A stretch of 64,000 nt of DNA from Anaerophilus nitritigenes (GTDB lineage: Bacteria; Bacillota; Clostridia; Peptostreptococcales; Thermotaleaceae): NCBI RefSeq assembly GCF_004138215.1, contig NZ_RYYS01000032.1:166821-230820 (forward strand), in the 5' to 3' direction. The notes beneath the pieces are model-generated. The model did no database searches. It saw only the letters and a list, made by a program, of their open reading frames with translations, and was not told where the DNA came from. A program made the position numbers and the translations under genes. Positions 44,767 to 54,369 of this stretch are shown in pieces (position 1 is the first letter of the stretch; each line of letters starts with the position of its first letter).

Positions 44767-46200
44767 ATGAGCGAAAGAAAAGAAGTGAATGTTTCTTTAA
44801 AAGAAATAGCACTACAAAATGAATATATAGAAATGATGAGAATGGAAAATGAAATATTCTTTGAAAAAAAAGGACGAAGAAAAAAAGCTATGATCGTGAC
44901 CTATGGTTGTCAGATGAATGAGCACGATTCTGAAAAACTATTAGGAATGATTGATAATATGGGATATGAAGAGACTACTTCTATGGAAGATACAGATCTT
45001 ATCATTTATAATACATGTTGTGTAAGAGAAAACGCAGAATTTAAAGTGTATGGAAATTTAGGAAAATTAAAGCCTTTAAAAAAGAAAAAGAAAGATATGA
45101 TTATTGCAGTATGTGGTTGTATGATGCAGCAACCTCATGTGGTACAAGCTATTAAAAAGAAATACAATCATGTAGATTTAATATTTGGAACTCATAATCT
45201 TCATAAATTTCCTCAATTGTTAACAGAAAGAAAACGAGCAAATGAAATGATTGTAGATATATGGGAAGAAGGAGAAATCATAGAAGGAGTTCCTTCCATT
45301 AGAAAATTTGATTTAAAGGCATTTGTAACGATTATGTATGGATGTAATAATTTTTGTACCTATTGTATTGTACCTTATACAAGAGGGAGAGAAAAAAGTA
45401 GAGATCCAGAAGATATTATAAAAGAAATTAAGGAACTTGCTCAAAATGGTACAAAAGAAATTACACTTTTAGGTCAAAATGTAAATTCATATGGAAAGAC
45501 TTTAGAAGAAAAAATGGATTTTGCTGATCTTTTATACAAAATCAATGAAATAGATGGAATAGAAAGAATAAGGTTTATGACTTCACATCCTAAGGATTTA
45601 TCTTATAGATTAATAGAAGCTATGAGAGATTGTGATAAAATATGTGAACACATTCATCTACCTGTTCAATCTGGAAGTACAAACATTTTAAAGAAAATGA
45701 ATAGACATTATACAAAAGAAGATTATTTGCAATTGGTAGAAACTATAAAAAGAGAAATTCCAGGTATTGCAATTACTACAGATATGATCGTAGGATTTCC
45801 AGGAGAAACAGAAGAAGATTTTGAAGAAACACTAGATTTAGTTAAAAAAGTAGAATATGATGCAGCCTTTACTTTCCTTTATTCTATAAGAAAAGGAACA
45901 CCTGCTGAAAAATATACAGAGCAAGTTTTAGAAAATGTTAAGCATGATCGATTTGATCGGTTGTTAAATGCTTTAAATCCTATTATAGAAAGAAAAAATA
46001 TGGAGTTTAAAGATGAAATATTAGAAGTATTGGTAGAAGGAAAAAGCAAAACAGATGAAACAAAATGGATGGGGCGTACAAGAACAAGTAAACTTGTAAA
46101 CTTTACAGGACCTGATAATTTAATGGGAAAACTTGTTCATGTTAAAATCACAGAGCCTAAGACTTTTAGTTTAAACGGTATCTTTGTAGAAGAAAAGTAG
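44767..46200 (+). CDS. miaB: tRNA-2-methylthio-N6-dimethylallyladenosine synthase MiaB
   Basis: 477 residues. Radical-SAM methylthiotransferase that adds the 2-methylthio group to i6A37 of tRNAs reading UNN codons. N-terminal cluster Cys in [26 protein letters not shown] and VCGCMMQQ; radical SAM CxxxCxxC in [24 protein letters not shown] domain at the end. An N-terminal extension of about 40 charged residues precedes the MTTase domain, as in other Clostridia. MiaA, which makes its substrate, is encoded 4.6 kb downstream in the same run. Confidence 0.96.
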   Translation: MSERKEVNVSLKEIALQNEYIEMMRMENEIFFEKKGRRKKAMIVTYGCQMNEHDSEKLLGMIDNMGYEETTSMEDTDLIIYNTCCVRENAEFKVYGNLGKLKPLKKKKKDMIIAVCGCMMQQPHVVQAIKKKYNHVDLIFGTHNLHKFPQLLTERKRANEMIVDIWEEGEIIEGVPSIRKFDLKAFVTIMYGCNNFCTYCIVPYTRGREKSRDPEDIIKEIKELAQNGTKEITLLGQNVNSYGKTLEEKMDFADLLYKINEIDGIERIRFMTSHPKDLSYRLIEAMRDCDKICEHIHLPVQSGSTNILKKMNRHYTKEDYLQLVETIKREIPGIAITTDMIVGFPGETEEDFEETLDLVKKVEYDAAFTFLYSIRKGTPAEKYTEQVLENVKHDRFDRLLNALNPIIERKNMEFKDEILEVLVEGKSKTDETKWMGRTRTSKLVNFTGPDNLMGKLVHVKITEPKTFSLNGIFVEEK

Positions 46201-46207
46201 ACCTAAT

Positions 46208-46232
46208 AGCCAGGGAGATCCCTGGCTTTATT
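46208..46232 (+). terminator. GC-rich hairpin between miaB and mutS
   Basis: Perfect 9-bp AGCCAGGGA/TCCCTGGCT separated by GA, followed by TTTATTG. The T-run is weak, so it may be a partial terminator or a processing stem. Confidence 0.6.
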
Positions 46233-46249
46233 GTGAAAGGGGGACTAAT

Positions 46250-48886
46250 ATGGCTAAATTAACTCCAATGATGCAGCAATATATGGAATTAAAAGAAAAG
46301 TATAAGGATTGTATTTTGTTTTTTCGCTTAGGCGATTTTTATGAAATGTTCTTTGAAGATGCACTTCTTGCTTCTAAGGAACTAGAAATTACACTAACAG
46401 GTAGAGATTGTGGAATGAAGGAAAGAGCTCCTATGTGTGGAGTACCTCATCATTCATCGGAAAGTTATATTGCAAAATTAGTAGATAGAGGATTTAAAGT
46501 AGCTATTTGTGAACAAGTTGAGGATCCTTCACAAGCAAAAGGAATCGTAAAAAGAGATGTAGTAAAAATTATTACACCAGGAACAATAATGGACGCCCAT
46601 ATGCTAGAGGAGACGCAAAATAATTATATTATGTCTATTTACATAGACAAAAGTGGAGCAGGAATTTCTTATTCTGATGTTTCAACAGGAGAATTAAAAA
46701 CTACTCAGTTTATAGAGGATCAATTTTTTATAAAGCTTTTAGATGAAATTGCAAAAGTAAATCCTAAAGAAATTATTATAAATACCTTAACCTATGCTAG
46801 AGTAAATATAGAAAAAGAGATTTCTTTGATTACTACTTCTTATATCAATGAATTTGATGAGTGGGCTTTTGAAAAAGAATATGGGGAACAAAAAATAAAA
46901 GATCATTTTAAAGTAGCTTCCTTAGATGGTTTTGGATTAAATCATAAAGACAAAAGTATTTGTGCTACAGGAGCATTAATTGAATATTTACAAGATACAC
47001 AAAAAAATGCTCTATCTCATATGAACAATATAGAAGCTTATGCAACAGAGTCTTTTATGATTTTAGATAAATCTACAAGACGAAATTTAGAACTGACAGA
47101 AACCATGAGAGATAAAAAAAGAAAAGGATCTCTTCTTTGGGTACTAGATAAAACTAGTACAGCTATGGGAGCAAGAATGCTACGAAAATGGATTGAAGAG
47201 CCATTAAAAGAGGTAAGTGCAATTTGTGCTAGACTAGATGGGGTAGATTCACTAAAGGATAATTTAATCATTCGTGAAGAATTAAAAGAAGCATTAAAAA
47301 ATGTATATGATCTAGAAAGATTGGTAGTAAGAATATCTTATGGAAATGCCAATGCAAGGGATTTGATTAATTTAAAATCGTCCTTAGGAGCTCTTCCTAA
47401 AATTAAAAATATTTTAAAGGATATAGATGCATCACTCCTAAAAAAATTAATGGATCAAATGCATCTTGTAGAAGAAGTAAGAGAATTAATTGATATGTCT
47501 ATTATGGAGGAACCTTCTTTGGCATTAAAAGAAGGAGGAATCATAAAAGATGGATATGATAAAGAATTAGATGAATTAAGGGATATAGTAAGAAATAGTA
47601 AACAGTGGATTGCAAATCTTGAAAATGATCAAAAAAATAGTACGGGAATTAAATCTTTAAAAGTAGGATTTAATAAAGTATTTGGATATTACCTAGAGGT
47701 AACAAAATCAAATCTACATTTGGTTCCAGATTACTTTATTAGAAAACAAACTCTTGCCAATGCAGAAAGATATATTACTCCAGAGCTTAAGGAAGTAGAA
47801 TCAAAAGTATTAGGAGCAGAGGATAAAATTATAGAATTAGAATATGAAATTTTTATTCGTGTGAGAGATGAAATCAAAAGATTTACAAAACAAATTCAAG
47901 ATACGGCTCATGCCGTAGCATCTTTAGATGTATTGTTATCATTTGCTGAGGTGAGTGATAGATTTGGATATACAAAGCCTGTAGTTTCAGATAACCTAGA
48001 GCTTGAAATTTATGAAGGGCGTCATCCAGTAGTGGAAAGAACCATGGATGTAGATTTATTTGTAGGAAATGATACTCTATTAGATGGAGAAGAAAATAGA
48101 TTTTCTATTATTACAGGACCTAATATGGCTGGAAAATCTACTTATATGAGACAAGTAGCACTCATTGTTTTAATGGCTCAAATAGGATGCTTTGTTCCTG
48201 CAACAGATGCAAAAATAGGAGTTGTAGATCGAATTTTTACAAGGGTAGGAGCTTCTGACGATTTGGCACAAGGACAAAGTACTTTTATGGTAGAGATGAG
48301 TGAGCTTTCCAATATATTAAATCATGCTACAAAAAATAGCTTGATTATATTAGATGAGATCGGACGAGGAACAAGTACCTATGATGGACTAAGCATTGCT
48401 TGGGCAGTAGTAGAATATATTAGTTCAAATAATAAAATAGGAGCCAAAACATTATTTGCTACCCACTATCATGAGCTTACAGAGCTTGAAGGAATATTAA
48501 AAGGTGTAAAAAATTATTGTATTTCAGTAAAGGAAAGTAATGATGATATTATTTTCTTAAGAAAGATTATAAGAGGAACGATTGATCAAAGCTATGGAAT
48601 ACAAGTAGCAAAGCTTGCAGGAGTAAGAGATGAAGTCATTGATCGAGCAAAAGAAATTTTAATAGAATTAGAAGAAAATGATATTCATCATAAAAAAATA
48701 ACAACGGAGATAGAAAAAGAAGAGATACAAGAAGACGCTATAAAAGAAGAAAATGTACAGATGAATTTTTTAAATGAAGGAAAAAATAATGTTATAGAAG
48801 AACTAAAGAAAATTGACATTTTAAATCTTACACCTATGGATGCTATGAACCATTTGTATCGTTTGGCTAAATTAGCAAAAGAGTAA
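46250..48886 (+). CDS. mutS: DNA mismatch repair protein MutS
   Basis: 878 residues, full-length MutS. The mismatch-wedge motif is in FRLGDFYEMFFEDA near residue 25-38 (the F-x-E element). The connector, lever and clamp domains follow. The ATPase has Walker A GPNMAGKSTYM, and AQGQSTFMVEMSELSNIL, Walker B IILDEIGRGTSTYDG and ATHYHELTELE. It recognises mismatches and recruits MutL, encoded 13 bp downstream. ATG behind AAAGGGGG. Confidence 0.97.
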   Translation: MAKLTPMMQQYMELKEKYKDCILFFRLGDFYEMFFEDALLASKELEITLTGRDCGMKERAPMCGVPHHSSESYIAKLVDRGFKVAICEQVEDPSQAKGIVKRDVVKIITPGTIMDAHMLEETQNNYIMSIYIDKSGAGISYSDVSTGELKTTQFIEDQFFIKLLDEIAKVNPKEIIINTLTYARVNIEKEISLITTSYINEFDEWAFEKEYGEQKIKDHFKVASLDGFGLNHKDKSICATGALIEYLQDTQKNALSHMNNIEAYATESFMILDKSTRRNLELTETMRDKKRKGSLLWVLDKTSTAMGARMLRKWIEEPLKEVSAICARLDGVDSLKDNLIIREELKEALKNVYDLERLVVRISYGNANARDLINLKSSLGALPKIKNILKDIDASLLKKLMDQMHLVEEVRELIDMSIMEEPSLALKEGGIIKDGYDKELDELRDIVRNSKQWIANLENDQKNSTGIKSLKVGFNKVFGYYLEVTKSNLHLVPDYFIRKQTLANAERYITPELKEVESKVLGAEDKIIELEYEIFIRVRDEIKRFTKQIQDTAHAVASLDVLLSFAEVSDRFGYTKPVVSDNLELEIYEGRHPVVERTMDVDLFVGNDTLLDGEENRFSIITGPNMAGKSTYMRQVALIVLMAQIGCFVPATDAKIGVVDRIFTRVGASDDLAQGQSTFMVEMSELSNILNHATKNSLIILDEIGRGTSTYDGLSIAWAVVEYISSNNKIGAKTLFATHYHELTELEGILKGVKNYCISVKESNDDIIFLRKIIRGTIDQSYGIQVAKLAGVRDEVIDRAKEILIELEENDIHHKKITTEIEKEEIQEDAIKEENVQMNFLNEGKNNVIEELKKIDILNLTPMDAMNHLYRLAKLAKE

Positions 48887-48899
48887 AGGGGGGTAAGAA

Positions 48900-50810
48900 G
48901 TGACCAAAAGAATTTATAAGCTCAAAAAGCATATTGCAAATAAAATTGCAGCTGGAGAGGTAGTGGATAGGCCTTCCTCTGTAGTCAAAGAATTGATGGA
49001 AAATGCTATTGATGCAGGAGCTGAAAAAATTACTGTTGAAATCAAAGAAGGAGGGAAAAGCTACATAAGAATTACAGACGATGGAAGTGGTATTCATCCT
49101 TCAGATATAGAGGTAGCTTTTGAAAGACATGCTACTAGCAAAATAAGAGATATTGAAGATTTAAATAGAGTCATGTCTTTAGGGTTTAGAGGAGAGGCAC
49201 TTGCAAGTATTGTTTCTGTATCACAGGTAGAACTTATTACAAAAGTAGAAGACTCTTATGTAGGAACTCAGATTCAAATTCATGGGGGAGAGGTAATTTA
49301 TAAAAAAGAGGTAGGTTGTCCCAAGGGAACTACTTTTATTGTGAAAAATTTATTTTATAATGTACCTGCAAGACTTAAGTTTTTAAAGGCTAATACTACA
49401 GAAACTGCTTATATTAGTGATTTGGTTACTAAATTTTCACTAGCTTATCCTAATATATCTTTCCGATTTATTAATAATGGAACCATTGTATTTACTACAT
49501 CAGGAAATGGAAAAGTCATAGATAATATTTTTAGTATATACGGGAAAGAAATTGCTCAAAATATGTTATTTGCAAATGAAAAAGAGAGTGGAGTAACCCT
49601 TCAAGCTTATATTTCAAAGCCAAATATATCAAGAGGAAATAAAAAGCTACAAGTATTTTTTGTAAACGGAAGATATGTAAAAAATAAAATGATCAGTGAA
49701 GCCATAGAAGAAGCCTATAAGACTTTAACTATGATCAATAGATTTCCTATATGCTTTTTATATATTCAGGTAGATCCAAATTCTATTGATGTAAATATCC
49801 ATCCTACAAAAATAGAAATTCGATTTGATGATCCAGAAAAAATAAAAAAGTTTATCATAAAAGTTTTAAAAGATGCTTTACTTCATGAAGATTTGATTCC
49901 ACCAGTTTCTTTTGAAAAAAAGGTAAAGAAAGAAGAAGGTCATCAAGAAAGAATATTAGATATTCCTATTCAAAAAGAAAAAAATGAATTACCTATTAAA
50001 GAGATACCTGTTAAAGAAAATTTTATAAATCCTTTTAAAAAACTAGAGAATCCTATTAAAGAAGATATCAAACAAGATAAAAAAGAAGATATAAAGATAG
50101 AGGATGCTACAAAAGATATAGAGCATCCTGTTGTTATAGAGGATAAACCTAATTATATTACAAATAATAAAGTGAAAGAAGAGTCTATAAAAGTTCAAGA
50201 AGATACTAAACCAAAAGAAATAAAAGTACACTCAGAAATTAAAAACATTCAAATTATAGGACAGATATTTAATACTTATTTGATTGGACAATATGAGGAA
50301 ACTATGTATTTGATAGATCAACATGCTGCCCATGAAAGAATTATGTATGAATATCTTACAAATCATTACAAATATAAATCGGTTATGAGTCAAAAGCTAC
50401 TAGTTCCTATTGTATTGGAATTATCCTACATAGAATATGAAAGAGTAAAAAATAATATAAACTTTTTTGTAAATTTAGGGTTTGAAATAGAAGAATTTGG
50501 AGTGAATACTTTTATGATTCGAGGGGTTCCTATGGTGTTTGGAGAGCCAGAAGCAAAAAAATTTTTTATGGAAGCACTAGATCAATTAAAAGATTCTATT
50601 CAAAATAGTTATGACTTAAAAGCCGAAAAAATTATTTCTATGTCTTGTAAAAAAGCTATAAAAGCTCATGACAAACTAGATAAATTAGAAATAGATAGCT
50701 TGATGAAACAATTATCAGAGCTTGAAAATCCATATACTTGTCCTCATGGAAGACCAGTTATTGTTAAGATGACACAATATGAACTAGAGAGAAAATTTAA
50801 AAGAACATAA
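48900..50810 (+). CDS. mutL: DNA mismatch repair protein MutL (endonuclease type)
   Basis: 636 residues, GTG start behind AAAGGGGGG. GHKL ATPase N-terminus: IAAGEVVDRPSSVVKELMEN (catalytic Glu), DDGSGI, RGEALASI. A charged linker (about 330-450) is rich in Lys, Glu and Pro. The C-terminal dimerisation domain has the nicking-endonuclease motif DQHAAHERIMYE, and the conserved SCKKAIKAHD and CPHGRP. So it nicks DNA itself, as expected where MutH is absent. Confidence 0.97.
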   Translation: MTKRIYKLKKHIANKIAAGEVVDRPSSVVKELMENAIDAGAEKITVEIKEGGKSYIRITDDGSGIHPSDIEVAFERHATSKIRDIEDLNRVMSLGFRGEALASIVSVSQVELITKVEDSYVGTQIQIHGGEVIYKKEVGCPKGTTFIVKNLFYNVPARLKFLKANTTETAYISDLVTKFSLAYPNISFRFINNGTIVFTTSGNGKVIDNIFSIYGKEIAQNMLFANEKESGVTLQAYISKPNISRGNKKLQVFFVNGRYVKNKMISEAIEEAYKTLTMINRFPICFLYIQVDPNSIDVNIHPTKIEIRFDDPEKIKKFIIKVLKDALLHEDLIPPVSFEKKVKKEEGHQERILDIPIQKEKNELPIKEIPVKENFINPFKKLENPIKEDIKQDKKEDIKIEDATKDIEHPVVIEDKPNYITNNKVKEESIKVQEDTKPKEIKVHSEIKNIQIIGQIFNTYLIGQYEETMYLIDQHAAHERIMYEYLTNHYKYKSVMSQKLLVPIVLELSYIEYERVKNNINFFVNLGFEIEEFGVNTFMIRGVPMVFGEPEAKKFFMEALDQLKDSIQNSYDLKAEKIISMSCKKAIKAHDKLDKLEIDSLMKQLSELENPYTCPHGRPVIVKMTQYELERKFKRT

Positions 50811-50822
50811 AGGAGGAGTATC

Positions 50823-51761
50823 ATGAAAAAACCTCTTTTTATTATGGTTGGACCTACTGCTGTGGGGAAAACAGAGGTGGCAATAGAACTTGCTAAAAAA
50901 TTAAACGGAGAAATTATTTCAGCAGATTCTATGCAGGTCTATAAAGGTATGAATATAGGAAGTGCAAAGCCTACTTTAGAAGAAAGACAAGGGATTGCCC
51001 ATTATTTAATGGATGAAATAGATCCTAGAGAAAATTTTTCAGTAGCAGAATTTCAAAAAAAAGCAAAAGAATATATAGATATGATTATTGATAAAAACAA
51101 ATTACCTATGATTGTAGGAGGAACAGGGCTTTATGTAAACTCTATTATTTATAATATTGATTTTACACAAACCAGTGGAAATTGGGAGTATAGAGAATCA
51201 TTAGAAAAGCAAGCAGAAGAATTTGGGAATGAATATTTGCATAAAAAATTATCTGAAAAAGATCCTGAAGCTGCAAACCGTATTCATCCTAATAATGTAA
51301 AAAGAGTCATAAGAGCCCTAGAGGTTATAGAGAGTGGAGAAAAAATAAAAGATTTTCAATCTAACTTAGTTGAAAATGAAGAATATGAATATGTACTCAT
51401 AGGACTTATGAGAGACCGAGAAAAATTATATGAAAGAATTAACAAAAGAGTAGATTTATTGTTTGAGATGGGACTTGTAGATGAAGTAAAAAGCTTAGTA
51501 GATCTAGGACTTGATGAAGAAGATATTTCTATGAAAGGATTAGGATATAAAGAAATCATAAAATACTTAAAAAAAGAATATGATTTAGAGGAAGCTATAA
51601 GAATTATTAAAAGAGATACTAGAAGATTTGCAAAAAGGCAAATTACTTGGTTTAAAAGATATGATCAAATTAAGTGGTTTTTCATAAATGAAGATACTTC
51701 AACATATGAATTGGAAAACGAGATTCTAAAATACATAGAAGGAAAATTGAAACTTATATAG
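50823..51761 (+). CDS. miaA: tRNA dimethylallyltransferase MiaA
   Basis: 312 residues. It prenylates A37 of tRNAs, giving the substrate of MiaB. P-loop MVGPTAVGKTEVAIELAKKL, then IISADSMQVYKGMNIGSAKP, IVGGTGLYVNSIIYNIDF, and KRDTRRFAKRQITWFKR. The length is normal. It is placed between mutL (12 bp) and hfq (40 bp). ATG behind AAAGGAGGA. Confidence 0.97.
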   Translation: MKKPLFIMVGPTAVGKTEVAIELAKKLNGEIISADSMQVYKGMNIGSAKPTLEERQGIAHYLMDEIDPRENFSVAEFQKKAKEYIDMIIDKNKLPMIVGGTGLYVNSIIYNIDFTQTSGNWEYRESLEKQAEEFGNEYLHKKLSEKDPEAANRIHPNNVKRVIRALEVIESGEKIKDFQSNLVENEEYEYVLIGLMRDREKLYERINKRVDLLFEMGLVDEVKSLVDLGLDEEDISMKGLGYKEIIKYLKKEYDLEEAIRIIKRDTRRFAKRQITWFKRYDQIKWFFINEDTSTYELENEILKYIEGKLKLI

Positions 51762-51801
51762 AATATGTTAATTAATGACATATAGGAGAGGGGTATTATT
51801 T

Positions 51802-52044
51802 ATGAAGAATGTGATTAACATACAAGATGTATTTTTAAATCAAGCAAGAAAAGAACGCGTTCCCATTACCGTATATTTGGTAAATGGATTTCAAATAAAA
51901 GGGACGGTTAAAGGATTTGACAGTTATACAGTAGTATTAGATAGTGAAGGAAAACAGCATATGATCTATAAACATGCTATATCTACGATTACACCTTTAA
52001 AATCAATGAATTTGACATTAGGAAAAAAGCAAGATGAAGAGTAA
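51802..52044 (+). CDS. hfq: RNA chaperone Hfq
   Basis: 80 residues from ATG 51802, behind GGAGAGGGG; an upstream in-frame ATG at 51775 would precede the SD. Sm1 ([27 protein letters not shown]) and Sm2 ([10 protein letters not shown], the YKHA proximal-site signature) are complete. Hexameric RNA chaperone. Follows miaA as in many bacteria. A GNRA-loop terminator overlaps its stop. Confidence 0.97.
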   Translation: MKNVINIQDVFLNQARKERVPITVYLVNGFQIKGTVKGFDSYTVVLDSEGKQHMIYKHAISTITPLKSMNLTLGKKQDEE

Positions 52045-52062
52045 CGAAAGTTACTCTTTTTT
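52037..52062 (+). terminator. Terminator after hfq
   Basis: AAGAGTAAC/GTTACTCTT stem with a GAAA tetraloop and a T run; overlaps the hfq stop codon. Confidence 0.92.
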
Positions 52063-52098
52063 CTATTTTGAGCATATAGTAGTTTTGAGGTGATAAGA

Positions 52099-53025
52099 AT
52101 GTATGATAAAGAAAGTTCCTACGTATTTGAGCTTTTAGAAGAAGGAAAGATTCCAACAGAATATGCCATTCAAAAAATGATACAAAATAAAAATGATCAA
52201 GAAGATGAAAAAGATCTAGAAGCTTTAATGAAGGAGTTAGATAGTTTAATTGGACTAAATAAGGTGAAAAAATTGACAAAAGAACTCCAAGCTTATATCT
52301 ATATTCAAAAAAAGAGAAAAGAAGAAGGCCTAACAGCAAATCCTTTAGTTTTACATATGATTTTCAAAGGAAATCCTGGGACTGGAAAAACTACAGTAGC
52401 AAGACTTCTGGGGAAGATATTTGCTACAATGGGAGTTTTAGAAAAAGGACATATGATAGAAGTAGAAAGAGCAGATTTGGTAGGAGAATACATAGGCCAT
52501 ACAGCAGTAAAAGTAAGAGATCATATCAGAAAAGCTTTAGGAGGTATTTTGTTTATTGATGAAGCATATTCTTTAGCAAGAGGAGGAGAAAAAGATTTTG
52601 GAAAAGAAGCAGTAGATGCACTAGTAAAAGGTATGGAGGATCACAAAGATGATTTTATATTAATCCTTGCAGGTTATAAAGAAGAAATGGATAGATTTTT
52701 AAAGGTCAATCCAGGACTTAAATCTAGATTTCCTATTCATATAGACTTTCCAGATTATACGTTGGAAGAACTACTACAAATCGGAGAAATTATGGTTCAA
52801 AAAAGACAATATGAATTGTCTATGCCAAGTAAAGCTAAAATATCTAAAATTATCTCTCAAAAAAGAATAGAAGATTCTTTAAACAGTGGAAATGCAAGAC
52901 TTGTAAGAAATATAGTAGAAAGAGCTATAAGAAAACAAGCAGTAAGACTCAAAAAATCTAAAACCTTTTCTAAAGAAGATTTGATGATTTTAAAAAGAGA
53001 AGATATCACCGAGGAGGATGATTGA
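52099..53025 (+). CDS. spoVK: AAA+ ATPase, SpoVK/CbbX type
   Basis: 308 residues from ATG 52099, about 6 bases after GAGGTG. Single AAA+ domain: Walker A GNPGTGKTTVARLLGKIF, Walker B ILFIDEAYSLARGG, sensor 1 in ILAGYKEEMDRFL, arginine finger in NPGLKSRFP, sensor 2 in NARLVRNIVERAI. In B. subtilis spoVK is needed for spore maturation and lies in the same hfq-hflX-ynbB neighbourhood. The stop overlaps the next start (ATGA), indicating coupled translation with a small GTPase. Confidence 0.88.
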   Translation: MYDKESSYVFELLEEGKIPTEYAIQKMIQNKNDQEDEKDLEALMKELDSLIGLNKVKKLTKELQAYIYIQKKRKEEGLTANPLVLHMIFKGNPGTGKTTVARLLGKIFATMGVLEKGHMIEVERADLVGEYIGHTAVKVRDHIRKALGGILFIDEAYSLARGGEKDFGKEAVDALVKGMEDHKDDFILILAGYKEEMDRFLKVNPGLKSRFPIHIDFPDYTLEELLQIGEIMVQKRQYELSMPSKAKISKIISQKRIEDSLNSGNARLVRNIVERAIRKQAVRLKKSKTFSKEDLMILKREDITEEDD

Positions 53026-53612
53026 TGAAAACATGCTTGATCATTGGAAAACCCAATGCTGGCAAAACCTTATTTTTATTAAGCTTCGCAGAATATATAG
53101 GACTTAAAAAAGTAAATATTGAATTTAATAGAATAAATAATAAGACTTATACAAAAGAATATGATTTAGATGAAGCAAAAAAAATTTTATCGTCAGAAAT
53201 TCCTTACAAAACCACATGTTTACAATCTATAAAACTTAATATTCCCATGATTAAAGGAAAAAAAGAAATTACAATGATGGATAGTAGTGGTTTTACAGAT
53301 GGGATTCATAAAGATGTACAGATCAGAAGAGCTATGGCACAAACACTAGAACAAATTCAAAATAGGCATGTGATTTTTCATTTATTTGATATTACAGATG
53401 ATCACATTGAACAAGTAGATGAGCAGTTGGCAAAGTATGGTATGACCCAAAGTGGATATGTGATATTAGCAAATAAAATAGATTTATTAGATAGAAAAGA
53501 TGAGATCATAAAATTTCAAAGAAAATTTATCAATCACTATGTAATTCCTATATCAGCTCGTACAAAAGAGGGATTTAGGGAGGTGAAAAGCTATGTTTGT
53601 CGCAGGTTATAG
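53025..53612 (+). CDS. Small Era/Obg-like GTPase, unassigned family
   Basis: 195 residues. G1 GKPNAGKT at residues 7-14, G3 DSSG in TMMDSSGFTDG, G4 NKID in ILANKIDLLDR, and G5 SAR in VIPISARTKEGF. No extra RNA-binding or membrane domain is present, so it is a bare G domain. It occupies the place of hflX in B. subtilis but lacks the HflX N-terminal domain. It overlaps spoVK by one base and the next gene by 20 bp, so the three are translated together. The partner is unknown; an AAA+/GTPase pair is the obvious guess. Confidence 0.8.
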   Translation: MKTCLIIGKPNAGKTLFLLSFAEYIGLKKVNIEFNRINNKTYTKEYDLDEAKKILSSEIPYKTTCLQSIKLNIPMIKGKKEITMMDSSGFTDGIHKDVQIRRAMAQTLEQIQNRHVIFHLFDITDDHIEQVDEQLAKYGMTQSGYVILANKIDLLDRKDEIIKFQRKFINHYVIPISARTKEGFREVKSYVCRRL

Positions 53613-54168
53613 TAATTTTGCAAAAATAATTTCATGTATTTTGTGTGGATTGGTCATTAAGTTATTAGATGATTCTATAGATGAAGAGTTAAAAGATATA
53701 CATACAGGGGCTATACTTTCTTATGGACTTATTATTTTTTCATTGGCTACGGGATTTAATACCTCTTATGCAGTAACTTTATTAAGCTCAGCTTATATGG
53801 TTGGAATGTTTCATGATTTGAATACTTTTTTACCTACAAAATTAAAAGCTTATCAAGAAAACATATTTTTATTTTTGATCAATAGCTTATTATTTTCTTT
53901 TTTATTCACCGTAACTTCTTTTTTTAGTATCCTTTTGATTCAATTGATAGATGATTTATGTGATCAAGAATATGATCATAAATATGGCTATAAAAACTTT
54001 GCAAACGAATTTGGAAAAGTAGAGGTTTTACTTACATGTTTTATTTTAGGAATAGGACTTATATTATTAGATCCATTAAAGATATTTATCATATTACTAA
54101 GCTATTTATGTGGTGAGTGGATATATATAAAAATTACAAAGCTTTTAAAGGCAGGTGAACTAAAGTGA
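53593..54168 (+). CDS. Polytopic membrane protein with two Asp-rich motifs (UbiA-like resemblance)
   Basis: 191 residues, ATG 7 bases after AGGGAGGTG. About five to six hydrophobic segments. Two acidic motifs, KLLDDSIDEEL and QLIDDLCDQEYDHKYGYKNF, are spaced about 100 residues apart, each after a helix. This recalls the two Asp-rich motifs of UbiA prenyltransferases, but the protein is only two thirds of that length and I could not confirm the family. It overlaps the GTPase gene upstream and a 50-residue membrane protein downstream. Confidence 0.72.
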   Translation: MFVAGYSNFAKIISCILCGLVIKLLDDSIDEELKDIHTGAILSYGLIIFSLATGFNTSYAVTLLSSAYMVGMFHDLNTFLPTKLKAYQENIFLFLINSLLFSFLFTVTSFFSILLIQLIDDLCDQEYDHKYGYKNFANEFGKVEVLLTCFILGIGLILLDPLKIFIILLSYLCGEWIYIKITKLLKAGELK

Positions 54169-54317
54169 ATTATCTACTATGCGTAATGATATTTTTAATA
54201 ATATTCTTATTAGGCTATGCGATAGGGAGAAGGATCGGGATCAAAGAAGGATATGAAAAAGGTGTTTTATATGCTCCTTTAAAGATAAAAAAAGAACAAT
54301 ACGATGAAATTGATTGA
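54165..54317 (+). CDS. 50-residue single-pass membrane protein
   Basis: GTG start overlapping the preceding TGA (GTGA), with GCAGGTGA upstream as SD. The sequence begins MNYLLCVMIFLIIFLLGYAI, one transmembrane helix, then a basic, Gly-rich stretch (GRRIGIKEGYEKG) and a charged tail ending KKEQYDEID. No family recognised. The tight overlap with the upstream membrane protein supports it being a real gene. Confidence 0.72.
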   Translation: MNYLLCVMIFLIIFLLGYAIGRRIGIKEGYEKGVLYAPLKIKKEQYDEID

Positions 54318-54369
54318 ATAGATGGAATATGTTACAATACAAAAAGACAACTAAGGAGAAGGTGAATTT

